NCBI RefSeq assembly: GCF_003261175.1
Contig: NZ_QLNP01000076.1
Coordinates: 1 to 44,782 of the forward strand
Length of the DNA stretch: 44,782 nucleotides
Source: Arthrobacter globiformis
GTDB taxonomy: Bacteria; Actinomycetota; Actinomycetes; Actinomycetales; Micrococcaceae
Direction: 5' to 3'
The position numbers and the translations under genes were made by a program. Under the pieces are notes generated by a model. The model made no database searches. It was not told the DNA's origin and saw only the letters and a list, made by a program, of their open reading frames with translations. This document shows positions 18,146-25,964 of this stretch, one piece after another (within the stretch, counting starts at the first letter, position 1; the number at the start of each line of letters is the position of its first letter).

Positions 18146-18151
18146 ACAATA
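18146..18151 (-). promoter_or_regulatory. -10 box of zinc peptidase gene, probably leaderless
   Basis: TATTGT on the minus strand, 6 nt from ATG 18139, with no Shine-Dalgarno between. Confidence 0.45.
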
Positions 18152-18186
18152 GTCTGCACCGCAGGGCAGTGGCGGGTCCGGGCCGG

Positions 18187-18192
18187 TAAAGT
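18187..18192 (+). promoter_or_regulatory. -10 box of acyl-CoA-ligase-like gene, probably leaderless
   Basis: TAAAGT, 7 nt before ATG 18200, with no ribosome site between. Confidence 0.45.
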
Positions 18193-18199
18193 TGGTCCG

Positions 18200-19621
18200 A
18201 TGCCTTTTCTCAACAACCTTCAGCGTTGGGCCGATGAACGCCCCGACGACACCGCCGTCGTCGTGGCCGGAAAACGGCTCAGCTGGGCCGAACTGCGCGA
18301 CAGTGCGCGGGCCGCCGCAGCCTGCAGCACGGCGCCCGTCACTGTCCTCGCCCAGCCAAATTCCACCAGGTTCGCCATTGAGTTCGCCGCTGCCGTCGCC
18401 GGAGACCGCGAGTGCGCGGTCCTGGACCACACCTGGCCCGACTCGCTGCAGGAAGAGATTGTCCAGCGGCTGCTCAGTGGTGTTAACGGCGGCGGGGTTC
18501 ACGCCGTGCCGGGGAGCGCCGGCGCTGGGTTGGCGGACGGGGATCCAGCGTCCTCATTCCTCATCGGCCTGACCTCCGGCACCACCTCCGTGCCCAAGGC
18601 GTTCACCCGTTCCAGGCGCTCCTGGCAGCAGTCCTTCGATGCGTCGATGGAGTTCTTCGGGCTCAGCCAGCAGGACAGGACGCTCGCACCGGGCCCTCTG
18701 GCCGCCAGCCTCAACCTGTACGCCCTGGCCGAGTGCCTCTACGCCGGTTCGGAATTCCACACGCTTGAATCGTTCGACGTCGGCGACGTCCACGCGGCCA
18801 TCACCCACGACGGCATCACCCGCCTGGTGCTCGTTCCCACCATGCTGCGGCTGCTCAGCGAACGCGGACTGCTGGGCTGTGTGGACGCCTCGGGCGTCCG
18901 GACCATCATCTGCGCCGGCTCGAAGCTGGATGCGCGCACGCTGGAGGCGGCCCGCCGGTGGGCCCCGCATGCCACCATCTTCGAGTACTACGGTGCGTCG
19001 GAACTCAGTTTCGTCTCCGGTGCCGGCCTGGCCGCCGGGGCGCCGTTCGCCGCCGGAAGCACCGCCATCGGCCGGCCGTTCCCGGGCGTCGAGGTGCGGA
19101 TCCTGGACGACTCAGGAAACGAGCTCCCCGACGGGGCCGCCGGCAACATCAGTGTCCAAAGCGGCATGGTCAGCAACGGCTACCTCTGGGGCGACGACGG
19201 CCAGGCGCTGCGCTGCTTCGACGGCTGGTTCACCGTGGGGGACCAAGGCTACCTGTCCGACGGCGTGCTGCACATCCTCGGCCGCCGCGCCGACATGATC
19301 ATCACGGCAGGCAAGAACGTCTATCCGCACGAGGTGGAGCTGGCGCTGTCCTCCGTCCCCGGGGTGGCCTCCGCCATCGCCGCCGGCATGGAGGATGACC
19401 TCCGCGGGCAGCGCGTGGTGGCTGGCATCGTTCCCTCACACGGCGGGGTCACCGCCACCCAGCTCAGGACCGGGCTGGAGGACGTCCTGGCCAAGGACAA
19501 GCGGCCGCTGCAGTACTACGCCCTGGATGAGCTTCCGGTTACGGACCGCGGAAAGGTGAGCCGGCGGCTGCTGCTCGACTGGATTGCGTCCCGCGACAGC
19601 CGGGTCCGGCACCTTGTTTAG
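18200..19621 (+). CDS. AMP-dependent acyl-CoA synthetase/ligase family protein
   Basis: Adenylate-forming enzyme expected to activate a carboxylic acid with ATP and join it to CoA. ATG 18200 gives 473 residues, short for the family. Motifs: phosphate-binding LTSGTTSVPK (124-133; Ser replaces the usual Gly after TSGTT), adenine-binding YYGASE (263-268), GDQGY with D348, hinge region GRRADMIITAGKNVYP, and the catalytic C-terminal lysine K452 in DRGKVSRR. All steps therefore look possible. The N-terminal domain is shorter than in fatty acyl-CoA synthetases. It is followed 16 nt later by a thiolase gene, so the two may handle a common acyl substrate, whose identity is unknown. Confidence 0.85.
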   Translation: MPFLNNLQRWADERPDDTAVVVAGKRLSWAELRDSARAAAACSTAPVTVLAQPNSTRFAIEFAAAVAGDRECAVLDHTWPDSLQEEIVQRLLSGVNGGGVHAVPGSAGAGLADGDPASSFLIGLTSGTTSVPKAFTRSRRSWQQSFDASMEFFGLSQQDRTLAPGPLAASLNLYALAECLYAGSEFHTLESFDVGDVHAAITHDGITRLVLVPTMLRLLSERGLLGCVDASGVRTIICAGSKLDARTLEAARRWAPHATIFEYYGASELSFVSGAGLAAGAPFAAGSTAIGRPFPGVEVRILDDSGNELPDGAAGNISVQSGMVSNGYLWGDDGQALRCFDGWFTVGDQGYLSDGVLHILGRRADMIITAGKNVYPHEVELALSSVPGVASAIAAGMEDDLRGQRVVAGIVPSHGGVTATQLRTGLEDVLAKDKRPLQYYALDELPVTDRGKVSRRLLLDWIASRDSRVRHLV

Positions 19622-19637
19622 GGGTACGGCGTCTGGC

Positions 19638-20837
19638 GTGCAACTGGAGCTGCCTGACGACCGGCAGCCCGTGATCATCGCCGCGCTGCGCACGCCCGTG
19701 TGCCGGGCCAACGGTGCGCTGAAGCACCTGCGCTCCCACGAGCTCCTGGCCCCGGTCCTCACGGCGCTGCTCGCTGAAACGGGTGTGGACGCGGGCGAGG
19801 TGGCGGACGTCGTCATCGGCAACGCCGTGGGTGCGGGCGGGAACGTCGCGCGGTTTGCTGCCCTCGAAGCCGGCCTGGCCGTCACCGTCCCCGGCCTCAC
19901 CGTCGACCGGCAGTGCGGCTCCGGCCTTGACGCCATCGTGCTGGCATCGCGGCTCGTCGCGGCTGGCGGCGGCACCTACCTTGCGGGCGGCGTCGAAAGC
20001 ATCAGCACCGCGCCGCTGCGCGCACACCGTAACGACGACGGCGAACCCGCCTTCTTCAGCCGCGCCCAGTTTGCGCCGCACGGCCACGGGGACCCGGACA
20101 TGGGCGTCGCGGCCGAGAACGTGGCCCGGGAGTACGGCATCAGCCGCGCCCGGCAGGATGAGTTTGCGCTGCGCAGCCACCAGAGGGCGGTGGCCGCGCG
20201 GGCCGGCGGCATATTTGCCCGGGAGACAATCCCGCTGCCGGGTGCGTCGGGGACCGCGCTGGAATCCGCAACTATCACGGCCGACGACGGTCCCCGTCCC
20301 AAACTCAGCAATGCCCTGATGGCACGTTTCCCCGCGGCGTTCGTGGAATCAGGCACTGTCACCGCCGGAAATTCGTGCTTCGACGCGGACGGGGCGGCCG
20401 CCGTCGTCATCACATCGCTAGCCAGGGCCCACCAACTGGGCGCTGCCGACGCCCTGGCTGTGCTCGGCACGGAGACCGCGGGCGTGGAGCCGACGTTGCT
20501 GGGGATCGGTGCCGCGGCCGCCGCCTCACGCCTGCTGGCGGCGCAGTCCGTGGATGCCGCGGACGTGGACCTCGTGGAGTTCAACGAGGCGTTTGCCTCA
20601 CAGACCCTTGCCTGCCTGGACTATCTCGGAATCGACTCCGTCCGGGCCAACGCCGACGGCGGGGCGCTGGCCTTGGGCCACGCCTACGGGGCGTCCGGGG
20701 CCGTGCTGGTGACCCGGCTGCTCGCTCAGGCCCGGCAGGCGGCGGCTGAGCCTGCCCAGGAAAAGTTAGCCCTGGCAATGATCAGTATCGCTGGCGGCAT
20801 GGGTACAGCGGCGCTGTTCCGCCACATTCGCTTGTAG
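19638..20837 (+). CDS. Thiolase-family protein with altered second catalytic site
   Basis: Thiolases cleave or form 3-ketoacyl-CoA. GTG 19638 (MQLELPDDRQPVIIAALRTP) gives 399 residues, the normal length; the frame is open to 19584 but that would overlap the ligase gene. The nucleophile C93 (DRQCGSG), the NEAFASQ motif and the His of GHAYGASG are present. The second catalytic cysteine, normally in a C-I/V-GGG motif, is Ser (S383, in MISIAGGMG), and the usual GHP is GHA. The enzyme may therefore have changed activity. It is probably in an operon with the acyl-CoA-ligase-like gene and is convergent with the methyltransferase gene. Confidence 0.85.
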   Translation: MQLELPDDRQPVIIAALRTPVCRANGALKHLRSHELLAPVLTALLAETGVDAGEVADVVIGNAVGAGGNVARFAALEAGLAVTVPGLTVDRQCGSGLDAIVLASRLVAAGGGTYLAGGVESISTAPLRAHRNDDGEPAFFSRAQFAPHGHGDPDMGVAAENVAREYGISRARQDEFALRSHQRAVAARAGGIFARETIPLPGASGTALESATITADDGPRPKLSNALMARFPAAFVESGTVTAGNSCFDADGAAAVVITSLARAHQLGAADALAVLGTETAGVEPTLLGIGAAAAASRLLAAQSVDAADVDLVEFNEAFASQTLACLDYLGIDSVRANADGGALALGHAYGASGAVLVTRLLAQARQAAAEPAQEKLALAMISIAGGMGTAALFRHIRL

Positions 20838-20885
20838 GTCTGGCAGGCGAGCCACGGAGCGAATCCGGTGGGACGTACAGGCCCG

Positions 20886-21497
20886 CTAACCGTGGCTTGT
20901 GGTCCGGACGGCGATTATTGCCGCGTGCGGCCGGTTTTCCGGTTCAGCGCGGAAGTGGACTTCCTGGACATCGAAGCCTGCGGCGAGGAGGTGCTGAGTC
21001 AGTGCGTCCACCGACCAGTAGTACGCGGTCGTAACCGCGTGCGGGAACGGTTGGCCGGCGGGACCGTCGAAGAATCCGAGAAGAATGCTGCCTCCCGGCT
21101 TCACACAGCGGGCAAACTCGCCAAGAATGAGAGGCAACTCAGCCGGCACGCAATGGATCAGCGAATACCACGCGAGAATGCCGGCAATATGACCATCAGG
21201 AACTCCCAACGCCCGGAGCGTCCCCACTCGAAAGTGTGGCGCGGGAAAACGCCGTCGCGCCTCTTCAATGAAGAGTGGAACCAGATCGATGCCCTCAACG
21301 TCGGCGCCGTGGTCCACGAGAAACGCCGTCCAGTGGCCCGGACCGCAGCCGGCATCGATGGCTGATCCCCGGAGGGATTTAGCCCAGCCGGCGATAAGCC
21401 GCTGATCTTGCTGATGGGCTGCGTCAGTCGACCCAAACAGCGCCGTGTACTCCGATGCCCGGGCGGCGTACGCGTTCTGAACACGAGAGTCGCTCAC
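20886..21497 (-). CDS. SAM-dependent class I methyltransferase
   Basis: Cytosolic methyltransferase of 203 residues; substrate unknown. Motif I is IDAGCGPGHW (D48-G54), followed by GADVEGIDLVP (acidic ribose-binding residue of strand 2), and a post-motif region LAWYSLIHCVP then FARCVKPGGSILLGFF typical of the Methyltransf_11/25 group. GTG 21497 has no Shine-Dalgarno but TAGGCT lies 6 nt upstream. Neighbours do not suggest a pathway. Confidence 0.85.
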   Translation of the reverse strand: MSDSRVQNAYAARASEYTALFGSTDAAHQQDQRLIAGWAKSLRGSAIDAGCGPGHWTAFLVDHGADVEGIDLVPLFIEEARRRFPAPHFRVGTLRALGVPDGHIAGILAWYSLIHCVPAELPLILGEFARCVKPGGSILLGFFDGPAGQPFPHAVTTAYYWSVDALTQHLLAAGFDVQEVHFRAEPENRPHAAIIAVRTTSHG

Positions 21498-21503
21498 TAT
21501 GCG

Positions 21504-21509
21504 AGCCTA
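21504..21509 (-). promoter_or_regulatory. -10 box of methyltransferase gene, probably leaderless
   Basis: TAGGCT on the minus strand, 6 nt before GTG 21497; a common -10 form in actinobacteria. Confidence 0.55.
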
Positions 21510-21588
21510 CCGACTCCGGTCCAAGACTTCAGCCGGCGGCTGTCGCGGTTGTCCGGGCGGGGCGAACGGGCAGGCGGTGTGCGGGTAC

Positions 21589-22212
21589 CTAAAAGGATGC
21601 GGTAATGACCACCGCAAGACCTGCAAGAACTCCGACGGCGATGACAGGTTTGTTCCACCTCGACGTGACTCCATCCTGGCCGGGAGTGATACCGCCGAAG
21701 CGGGCACGGTGCCAGGCGGCCACGACGGCGTCCCGTCCGGTTCTCGCCTCGGGCTGGCTGATCCGCTCGTTGCTCGGGAGGATGCTGTAGGGACGGCTCT
21801 TCAAATCGCTCAGATGCTGGAACCCTGCTCCAAGCGCGGTAGGCGGCGGGGGAGCACCCCAACTGACATACTTCTTGCCAGCCGCCCAGATGACCGTGGT
21901 GAAGCGAACCTCGATGTCTTCCACCGCCCCGAACGGTATCCGGTGATCGCGCCAACCATTGATCACTTCGAACCCAAAGCCGTCAACGCGCAGGCATGGC
22001 CGCCACTGGGCAACGTAAACTAACCAGGACAGAAGGATCAGCCAGGGCGCCGCCTCTCCTGTGGCTGTGGTGGCTCCGCCCACCAGCAACCACGAGAGCG
22101 TGCCGGCGGCGAGTAGCCACACGGCCGCAGCGACTGCGCGGGCCGACGGAGCACGGTGCGTGACGGCCTGGCCGTCCTCCGCCTTAGCAACGCTATGGCC
22201 GTCAAGCCTCAT
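21589..22212 (-). CDS. PH-domain-like membrane protein of unknown function
   Basis: A 207-residue protein beginning at ATG 22212 (MRLDGHSVAK), with GGGGGAA just upstream; the open frame extends further but crosses the divergent promoter. Two adjacent hydrophobic helices (about residues 28-70) are followed by a bacterial PH-like segment (CLRVDGFGFEVINGWRDHRI, then PFGAVEDIEVR) and a final hydrophobic C-terminal helix (KPVIAVGVLAGLAVVITA). This layout fits small actinobacterial bPH membrane proteins whose function is not known. It is divergent from the hydrolase gene at 22288. Confidence 0.7.
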   Translation of the reverse strand: MRLDGHSVAKAEDGQAVTHRAPSARAVAAAVWLLAAGTLSWLLVGGATTATGEAAPWLILLSWLVYVAQWRPCLRVDGFGFEVINGWRDHRIPFGAVEDIEVRFTTVIWAAGKKYVSWGAPPPPTALGAGFQHLSDLKSRPYSILPSNERISQPEARTGRDAVVAAWHRARFGGITPGQDGVTSRWNKPVIAVGVLAGLAVVITASF

Positions 22213-22274
22213 CGGTTCCCCCAATTCCCAAACTGACGCTTGCCCCGACCCTACCCTTGCCGGAGCCCGTCTCG

Positions 22275-22280
22275 TAGGGT
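22275..22280 (+). promoter_or_regulatory. -10 box of alpha/beta hydrolase gene, probably leaderless
   Basis: TAGGGT, 7 nt before ATG 22288, with no ribosome site between. Confidence 0.5.
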
Positions 22281-22287
22281 TTGCTGC

Positions 22288-23232
22288 ATGACCGGGGCCA
22301 GTGTCGGCTGGGTGAAAGTCGATGGAGCGGAAATCTATTGGGAAACGTCGGGGAACCCCGCGGGGATTCCCGTGCTGTACCTTCACGGCGGCCCTGGCGC
22401 TGCTCCCGGCCAGGGTTACCGGACCCGCCATGATGCTTCAAAATTCTGGACCGTCGGGTTGCACCAGCGCGGCTGCGGCAGAAGCTCGCCCACAGTTCAG
22501 GATGACCTGAGCTCCCTGCCCGCAAACACCACCCAAACCTTGATCGAGGACATCGAAGCCGTGCGCAAGCATCTCGGTATAGGGAAGTGGATTGTCACAG
22601 GGGCGTCGTGGGGTAGCACGCTCGCCCTGGCATATGCCCTTGAGCATCCGGACCGTGTGCACGGGCTCGCCCTGGTGGCAGTAACCACGTCGAGCCGCGG
22701 CGAGGTTCAGTGGATCACCGAAGACGTCGGGCGGATATTCCCGGAAGCATGGGAGGAATTCTCCAAAAACGCCAAATGCCGGCCCGGGGAACGGGTGGTG
22801 GATGCGTATGCCCGCCGCCTCGCGGGCCCGGATCGGGAGGACGCCGCCGCGGCAGCCTTGGCGTGGGACCGTTGGGAGTCGACGCATATCTCGCTGGATC
22901 CGCTGTGGCAGCCCGGCGCGATGTTCGACGACGACCGCAAGCGCATGACCTTCGCCATTCTCGTCACCCACTACTGGTCACATGACGGCTTCCTCACTGG
23001 TGGGCAAGCCATAATGGAGAGGGTCCACCAACTCAACGGAATTCCCGGCTACCTCATTCACGGCCGGAGAGACGTCAGCGGGCCCGTCATCACGCCCTGG
23101 AGAGTTCATCAGCGCTGGGAGGACAGCCGTCTCACCGTCATCGAGAACGAAGGGCATGGAGGCCCTGAATCCATGACCGCGCTTGTCGGGAGCGTTGAAG
23201 AAATTGCAGCCGGTCTGTCCCGGACGGACTGA
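22288..23232 (+). CDS. Alpha/beta hydrolase, proline iminopeptidase-like (S33)
   Basis: Predicted cytosolic serine hydrolase of 314 residues, similar to proline iminopeptidases that remove N-terminal proline. Evidence: oxyanion HGGPG (33-37), nucleophile elbow GASWGS with S107, GCGRSS after strand 4 (the DQRGCGRS block, here HQRGCGRS), and candidate acid D262 and H290 (IHGRRD, NEGHGG). Length and motif order fit the S33 family (about 310-320). In the canonical DQRG motif the Asp is His here, so substrate range may differ. It appears to be a single-gene unit. Confidence 0.88.
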   Translation: MTGASVGWVKVDGAEIYWETSGNPAGIPVLYLHGGPGAAPGQGYRTRHDASKFWTVGLHQRGCGRSSPTVQDDLSSLPANTTQTLIEDIEAVRKHLGIGKWIVTGASWGSTLALAYALEHPDRVHGLALVAVTTSSRGEVQWITEDVGRIFPEAWEEFSKNAKCRPGERVVDAYARRLAGPDREDAAAAALAWDRWESTHISLDPLWQPGAMFDDDRKRMTFAILVTHYWSHDGFLTGGQAIMERVHQLNGIPGYLIHGRRDVSGPVITPWRVHQRWEDSRLTVIENEGHGGPESMTALVGSVEEIAAGLSRTD

Positions 23233-23262
23233 AGCTGCACAACAGGAACGGGCATTGTGATC

Positions 23263-23268
23263 TAGGCT
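23263..23268 (+). promoter_or_regulatory. -10 box upstream of small-ORF cassette
   Basis: TAGGCT followed by a leader of roughly 45 nt that contains a GAGAGAGGCAG ribosome site before ATG 23321. No strong -35 seen. Confidence 0.45.
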
Positions 23269-23320
23269 TACTCCACATCTCGCGTCCGCCCGTCGCGAGC
23301 TACAGAGAGAGGCAGAGCCT

Positions 23321-23626
23321 ATGCAGCCCGACCTTGGCCAGCGTGCCGCGAACGAGCACGCGGACGTCGCACGGTCCCTTCTCTCCGCCGCAGAGCAAGC
23401 ACTCTCAGGCGCCGATGTCGACGCCGAACTGCAGACCAGGCTGGCCCAGGCCCACGCCACCCTTGCCCTCGCGCTCGAAACGCGCGCCGCGGCATATGAC
23501 ACCCGGACTGCCGCGTACGTGGCATATCTGGCGACGCTGAAATCGGATGCCCGCGCGGACAACAAGCAGCACGCCGCCGTCGTCGCCAAGCTCGTCCGCG
23601 ACCGCCTCGGCTTCGAATCCGAATAG
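23321..23626 (+). CDS. Small Ala-rich helical protein of unknown function
   Basis: A 101-residue soluble protein (MQPDLGQRAANEHADV...) not recognised. It is rich in Ala, Arg, Asp and Leu with heptad-like spacing (AEQALSGADVDAELQTRLAQ, then AHATLALALETRAAAYDTR), so probably an all-helical or coiled-coil protein. A purine-rich ribosome site (GAGAGAGGCAG) lies at about 23305-23315, and a TAGGCT -10 further upstream. Two very short ORFs follow at 23650 and 23727, the first 23 nt after this stop, suggesting a small operon. Confidence 0.65.
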   Translation: MQPDLGQRAANEHADVARSLLSAAEQALSGADVDAELQTRLAQAHATLALALETRAAAYDTRTAAYVAYLATLKSDARADNKQHAAVVAKLVRDRLGFESE

Positions 23627-23649
23627 CTGGCGGGGCTAAGGAGGCTTCC

Positions 23650-23727
23650 ATGGCAACCATGTGGTGGGAAAGCCAGTCTGACTTTGAGCGGGACCTGCGT
23701 ACTGCAACCGATGAAAAGGTGAAGTGA
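23650..23727 (+). CDS. 25-residue small ORF with strong ribosome site
   Basis: Encodes MATMWWESQSDFERDLRTAT followed by DEKVK. An almost ideal AAGGAGG lies at 23639-23645, 4 nt before the ATG, much stronger than those of most genes here. The stop codon overlaps the next ATG (TGATG, 23725-23729). No family recognised. The combination of strong ribosome site and coupled overlap is the reason to call it. Confidence 0.5.
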   Translation: MATMWWESQSDFERDLRTATDEKVK

Positions 23728-23861
23728 TGCGCGGGTGGGCAAGCGACAAGGAAGACTCTGCCGACGCTCCCGGCACAGGCCGGGCACCGAAAGCGCGACG
23801 CCATTTCAGGCAGATGCGTGTGGCAGCTGAACACGAGCTCTCGGAACGGAGCAAGTGGTAA
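23727..23861 (+). CDS. 44-residue basic small ORF, coupled to upstream small ORF
   Basis: ATG 23727 shares one base with the previous stop. The product (MRGWASDKEDSADAPGTGRA... ending ELSERSKW) is charged, with a basic middle PKARRHFRQMR and an acidic N-terminal third; no hydrophobic segment. Function unknown. It could belong to the same transcript as the 101-residue protein. Moderately supported by overlap and coding-like composition only. Confidence 0.4.
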   Translation: MRGWASDKEDSADAPGTGRAPKARRHFRQMRVAAEHELSERSKW

Positions 23862-24116
23862 AGATCCGGAAGGCTGTCCGCAGCGAGCTGTCGACTCCAC
23901 CGCCCCCAGTAAAAGCACGGCGGGGCCGTGCCGGTTCTTATTCGTCGATGCCTGAGCTGAGGCTCAGCTCGCGCCACTGGTCCAGTTCCCCCGCTGCGCA
24001 TCCGCGACGGCGGCAAACGCACCGTAGGCGTCCTGAATGGCAGTGCCTCCCGCGGCGGGCGGCGTCCCTACGATTCGGCCTTCGAAGCGACGGATCTGTC
24101 GGCCGGCGGCGGACCG
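23862..24116. other. Non-coding or unassigned stretch between small ORFs and NRAMP gene
   Basis: About 255 bases. A plus-strand frame opens at 23855 (VVKIRKAVRSEL...) and runs past 24116, but it becomes Arg/Pro/Ser-rich and shadow-like, so I do not call it. A self-complementary TGAGCTGAGGCTCAG segment at about 23952-23966 could be part of a terminator. Nothing else recognised. Confidence 0.4.
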
Positions 24117-25370
24117 TCAGGACACACCCAGCGCGGTGAGGGCGATGAGCACGCAGTTCAGGCCGACGATGAGCGTGGCGCTGGTCCAGCCCGCGATTTT
24201 CAGCGGGGTGGAGTCAGTGTGAATGCCCATGACCTCGCGCTTGCCGGTGAGCCGGATCAGCGGAATCAGGGCGAACGGGATCCCGAAGCTAAGGAGCACC
24301 TGGCTCAGGACCAGGGCCAGCGTCGGTTCGATGCCGGCACCGAGAATCGCCAATGCCGGAACCAGCGTGATCACGCGCCGGGTGAGCAGAGGTATGCGGA
24401 CCTTCAGCAGGCCTCCCATGATGGTGGCGCCGGCGTAGCAGCCCACGGAGGTGGACGCCAGGCCCGAGGCGAGCAGGCCGATGGCGAACACGACGCCGAT
24501 CGCCGGACCCAGTGCCGATGTCACCGCGGCGTGGGCGCCGGCGATGGTGTCCGTCCCTTCCACGCCGCGCAGGCTGGAGGCTGCCAGCAGCAGCATAGCG
24601 ATATTGACGACGCCGGCCAGCAACAGTGCGCCGGCCACGTCGAACCGGGTAGCCCGGATGAGGCGGGTCCTCACTGCGGGGTTCTCCGAGAAACCGTGCC
24701 GGTCCCGGGCGAGGGCGGAGTGCAGGTAAATGGCGTGCGGCATCACCGTGGCGCCGAGCATGCTCGCGGCAAGCAGGATGGTGTCCGTTCCCTCGAAACG
24801 CGGCACCAGGCCGGTCAGCGCACTGCCGGCGTCCGGCGGATTGACGAACAGCCCGGACACGAACCCGACGGCGATCACGCCGAGCAGGATCAGAATGGCT
24901 ACTTCGAAGGACTTCTGGCTCCGGTTCGACTGCAGCGACAGCAGCAGCATCGACGCGAGGCCGATGATGATCCCGCCAGCCAAAAGCGGAAGCCCGAACA
25001 GCAGGTTCAGTGCGACGGCCCCGCCGATCACCTCAGCCATGTCGGTGGCTCCGGCCACGATCTCCGCCTGCGCCCAGTACGCCCGCCGGCGGCGGGTCCC
25101 CAGGCGCTTGCCCAGAATCTCGGGAAGGCTCATGCCGGTGGCCAGGCCCAACTTGGCGGACTGGTACTGCACCAGCACAGCCATGGCATTGGCCGCCACC
25201 AGCACCCAGACCAGCAGGTAGCCGTAGCTCGCCCCGGCAGTCAGGTTCGCTGCCACGTTGCCCGGGTCGACATAGGCGATGGCCGCCACGAACGCCGGAC
25301 CCAGCAACAGCAGGCGCGACCAGACCCGGCCTGGTGCGGTGCGCTCTGAAAGGGTCGAAACAGCCATCAT
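24117..25370 (-). CDS. mntH: NRAMP-family divalent metal (Mn2+) transporter
   Basis: Inner-membrane proton-coupled Mn(II)/Fe(II) importer of 417 residues with about 11 hydrophobic helices. The TM1 metal-site motif DPGN (D35-N38) and the TM6 motif ATVMPHAIYLHSAL (A207, M210) that selects transition metals are intact. Start: ATG 25370 or the adjacent ATG 25367; GACGAGG abuts the first, so the second has the more normal spacing. A 16-bp near-palindrome upstream (25415-25430) is a candidate MntR-type operator. No terminator found downstream; the small-ORF cassette converges on it. Confidence 0.94.
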   Translation of the reverse strand: MMAVSTLSERTAPGRVWSRLLLLGPAFVAAIAYVDPGNVAANLTAGASYGYLLVWVLVAANAMAVLVQYQSAKLGLATGMSLPEILGKRLGTRRRRAYWAQAEIVAGATDMAEVIGGAVALNLLFGLPLLAGGIIIGLASMLLLSLQSNRSQKSFEVAILILLGVIAVGFVSGLFVNPPDAGSALTGLVPRFEGTDTILLAASMLGATVMPHAIYLHSALARDRHGFSENPAVRTRLIRATRFDVAGALLLAGVVNIAMLLLAASSLRGVEGTDTIAGAHAAVTSALGPAIGVVFAIGLLASGLASTSVGCYAGATIMGGLLKVRIPLLTRRVITLVPALAILGAGIEPTLALVLSQVLLSFGIPFALIPLIRLTGKREVMGIHTDSTPLKIAGWTSATLIVGLNCVLIALTALGVS

Positions 25371-25389
25371 CCATCCTCGTCATTGGGGG

Positions 25390-25430
25390 TACCGATAAGA
25401 CGAGGATACCGAGATTTAGGTATACCGAAA
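25390..25430 (-). promoter_or_regulatory. Candidate MntR/DtxR-type operator region of the NRAMP gene
   Basis: TTTAGGTATACCGAAA at 25415-25430 is a near-perfect palindrome (7 of 8 arm positions). The half-site TACCGA also repeats at 25390, 25407 and 25423, one helical-turn-and-a-half apart. A possible minus-strand -10 (TATCCT, 25403-25408) places the palindrome in the promoter spacer, where binding would block transcription. Confidence 0.55.
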
Positions 25431-25964
25431 AGTAACGATTAGGCGGACTGGTGGACGGTGGTTCAGATCTGTAAGGATCTGTCCCATCGCCCTTAGAGGA
25501 GAGTGCCCCGCACACCTCGGCGAGAGGAGGTGCGGGGCCTTCCTAGCGGCAGTTGCACGGAATGTTAGTGGCAACTGCGGACAAGCTACAAGAGCAACCC
25601 TTCGGAAAGGCTTGTTGACAACTGGGAATTCCCTGAGAGTCACGGGATTCCGCACCGGAACAGGCGCACACCGCCGAGTGGTCCGGCCTCGCATGGCGGC
25701 CGAGACTAGGCGGCGCCACTTGCGGAAAGCCCCGGCCAGGTCCGCTGTCTGGTAGGGCTGCACCCCCTGATCTGGGGGACGGCGGGGCCGCTGCGCGGCT
25801 CAATCGACCTATTAGGTACCGGGCGAAGCGCCTGCCGCCTGTCCGAACGGCGTCTTTGCCGGGAAAAACGGCCCAAGGTTTCTGCAGGGCAACGTCCGCA
25901 ATCTTGCACCGTCCGATGCAACGTTCAATCAAAGCGTTCAACCAAGAAAATAGGCAGGTGCGTC
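25431..25964 (+). promoter_or_regulatory. Long hairpin-rich region upstream of the giant peroxidase gene
   Basis: About 530 bases without a credible gene. It holds several inverted repeats: CAGATC/GATCTG (25464-25481), GCCCCGCAC/GTGCGGGGC (25505-25538), GCAGTTGC/GCAACTGC (25549-25578), CCCCC/GGGGG (25763-25778) and ACCTA-T-TAGGT (25807-25817). The 25505-25538 hairpin could be a terminator. The stretch before 25965 ends in a purine-rich AGGCAGG ribosome site. I could not match it to a known riboswitch consensus by eye. Confidence 0.45.

Noticed and set aside
20844-20899. Terminator AGCCACGG/CCGTGGCT between the thiolase and methyltransferase genes
   Set aside because: The arms are separated by about 35 nt and one arm lies inside the methyltransferase coding end; not convincing.
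23855-24139. 94-residue plus-strand ORF downstream of the small-ORF cassette
   Set aside because: Overlaps the 44-codon ORF and the 3' end of mntH, and becomes Arg/Pro/Ser-rich as expected of a shadow frame.
25505-25538. Known riboswitch (cobalamin, ydaO or yybP-type) in the peroxidase leader
   Set aside because: Hairpins are present, but I could not find the conserved box sequences of those classes; left as unassigned structured leader.
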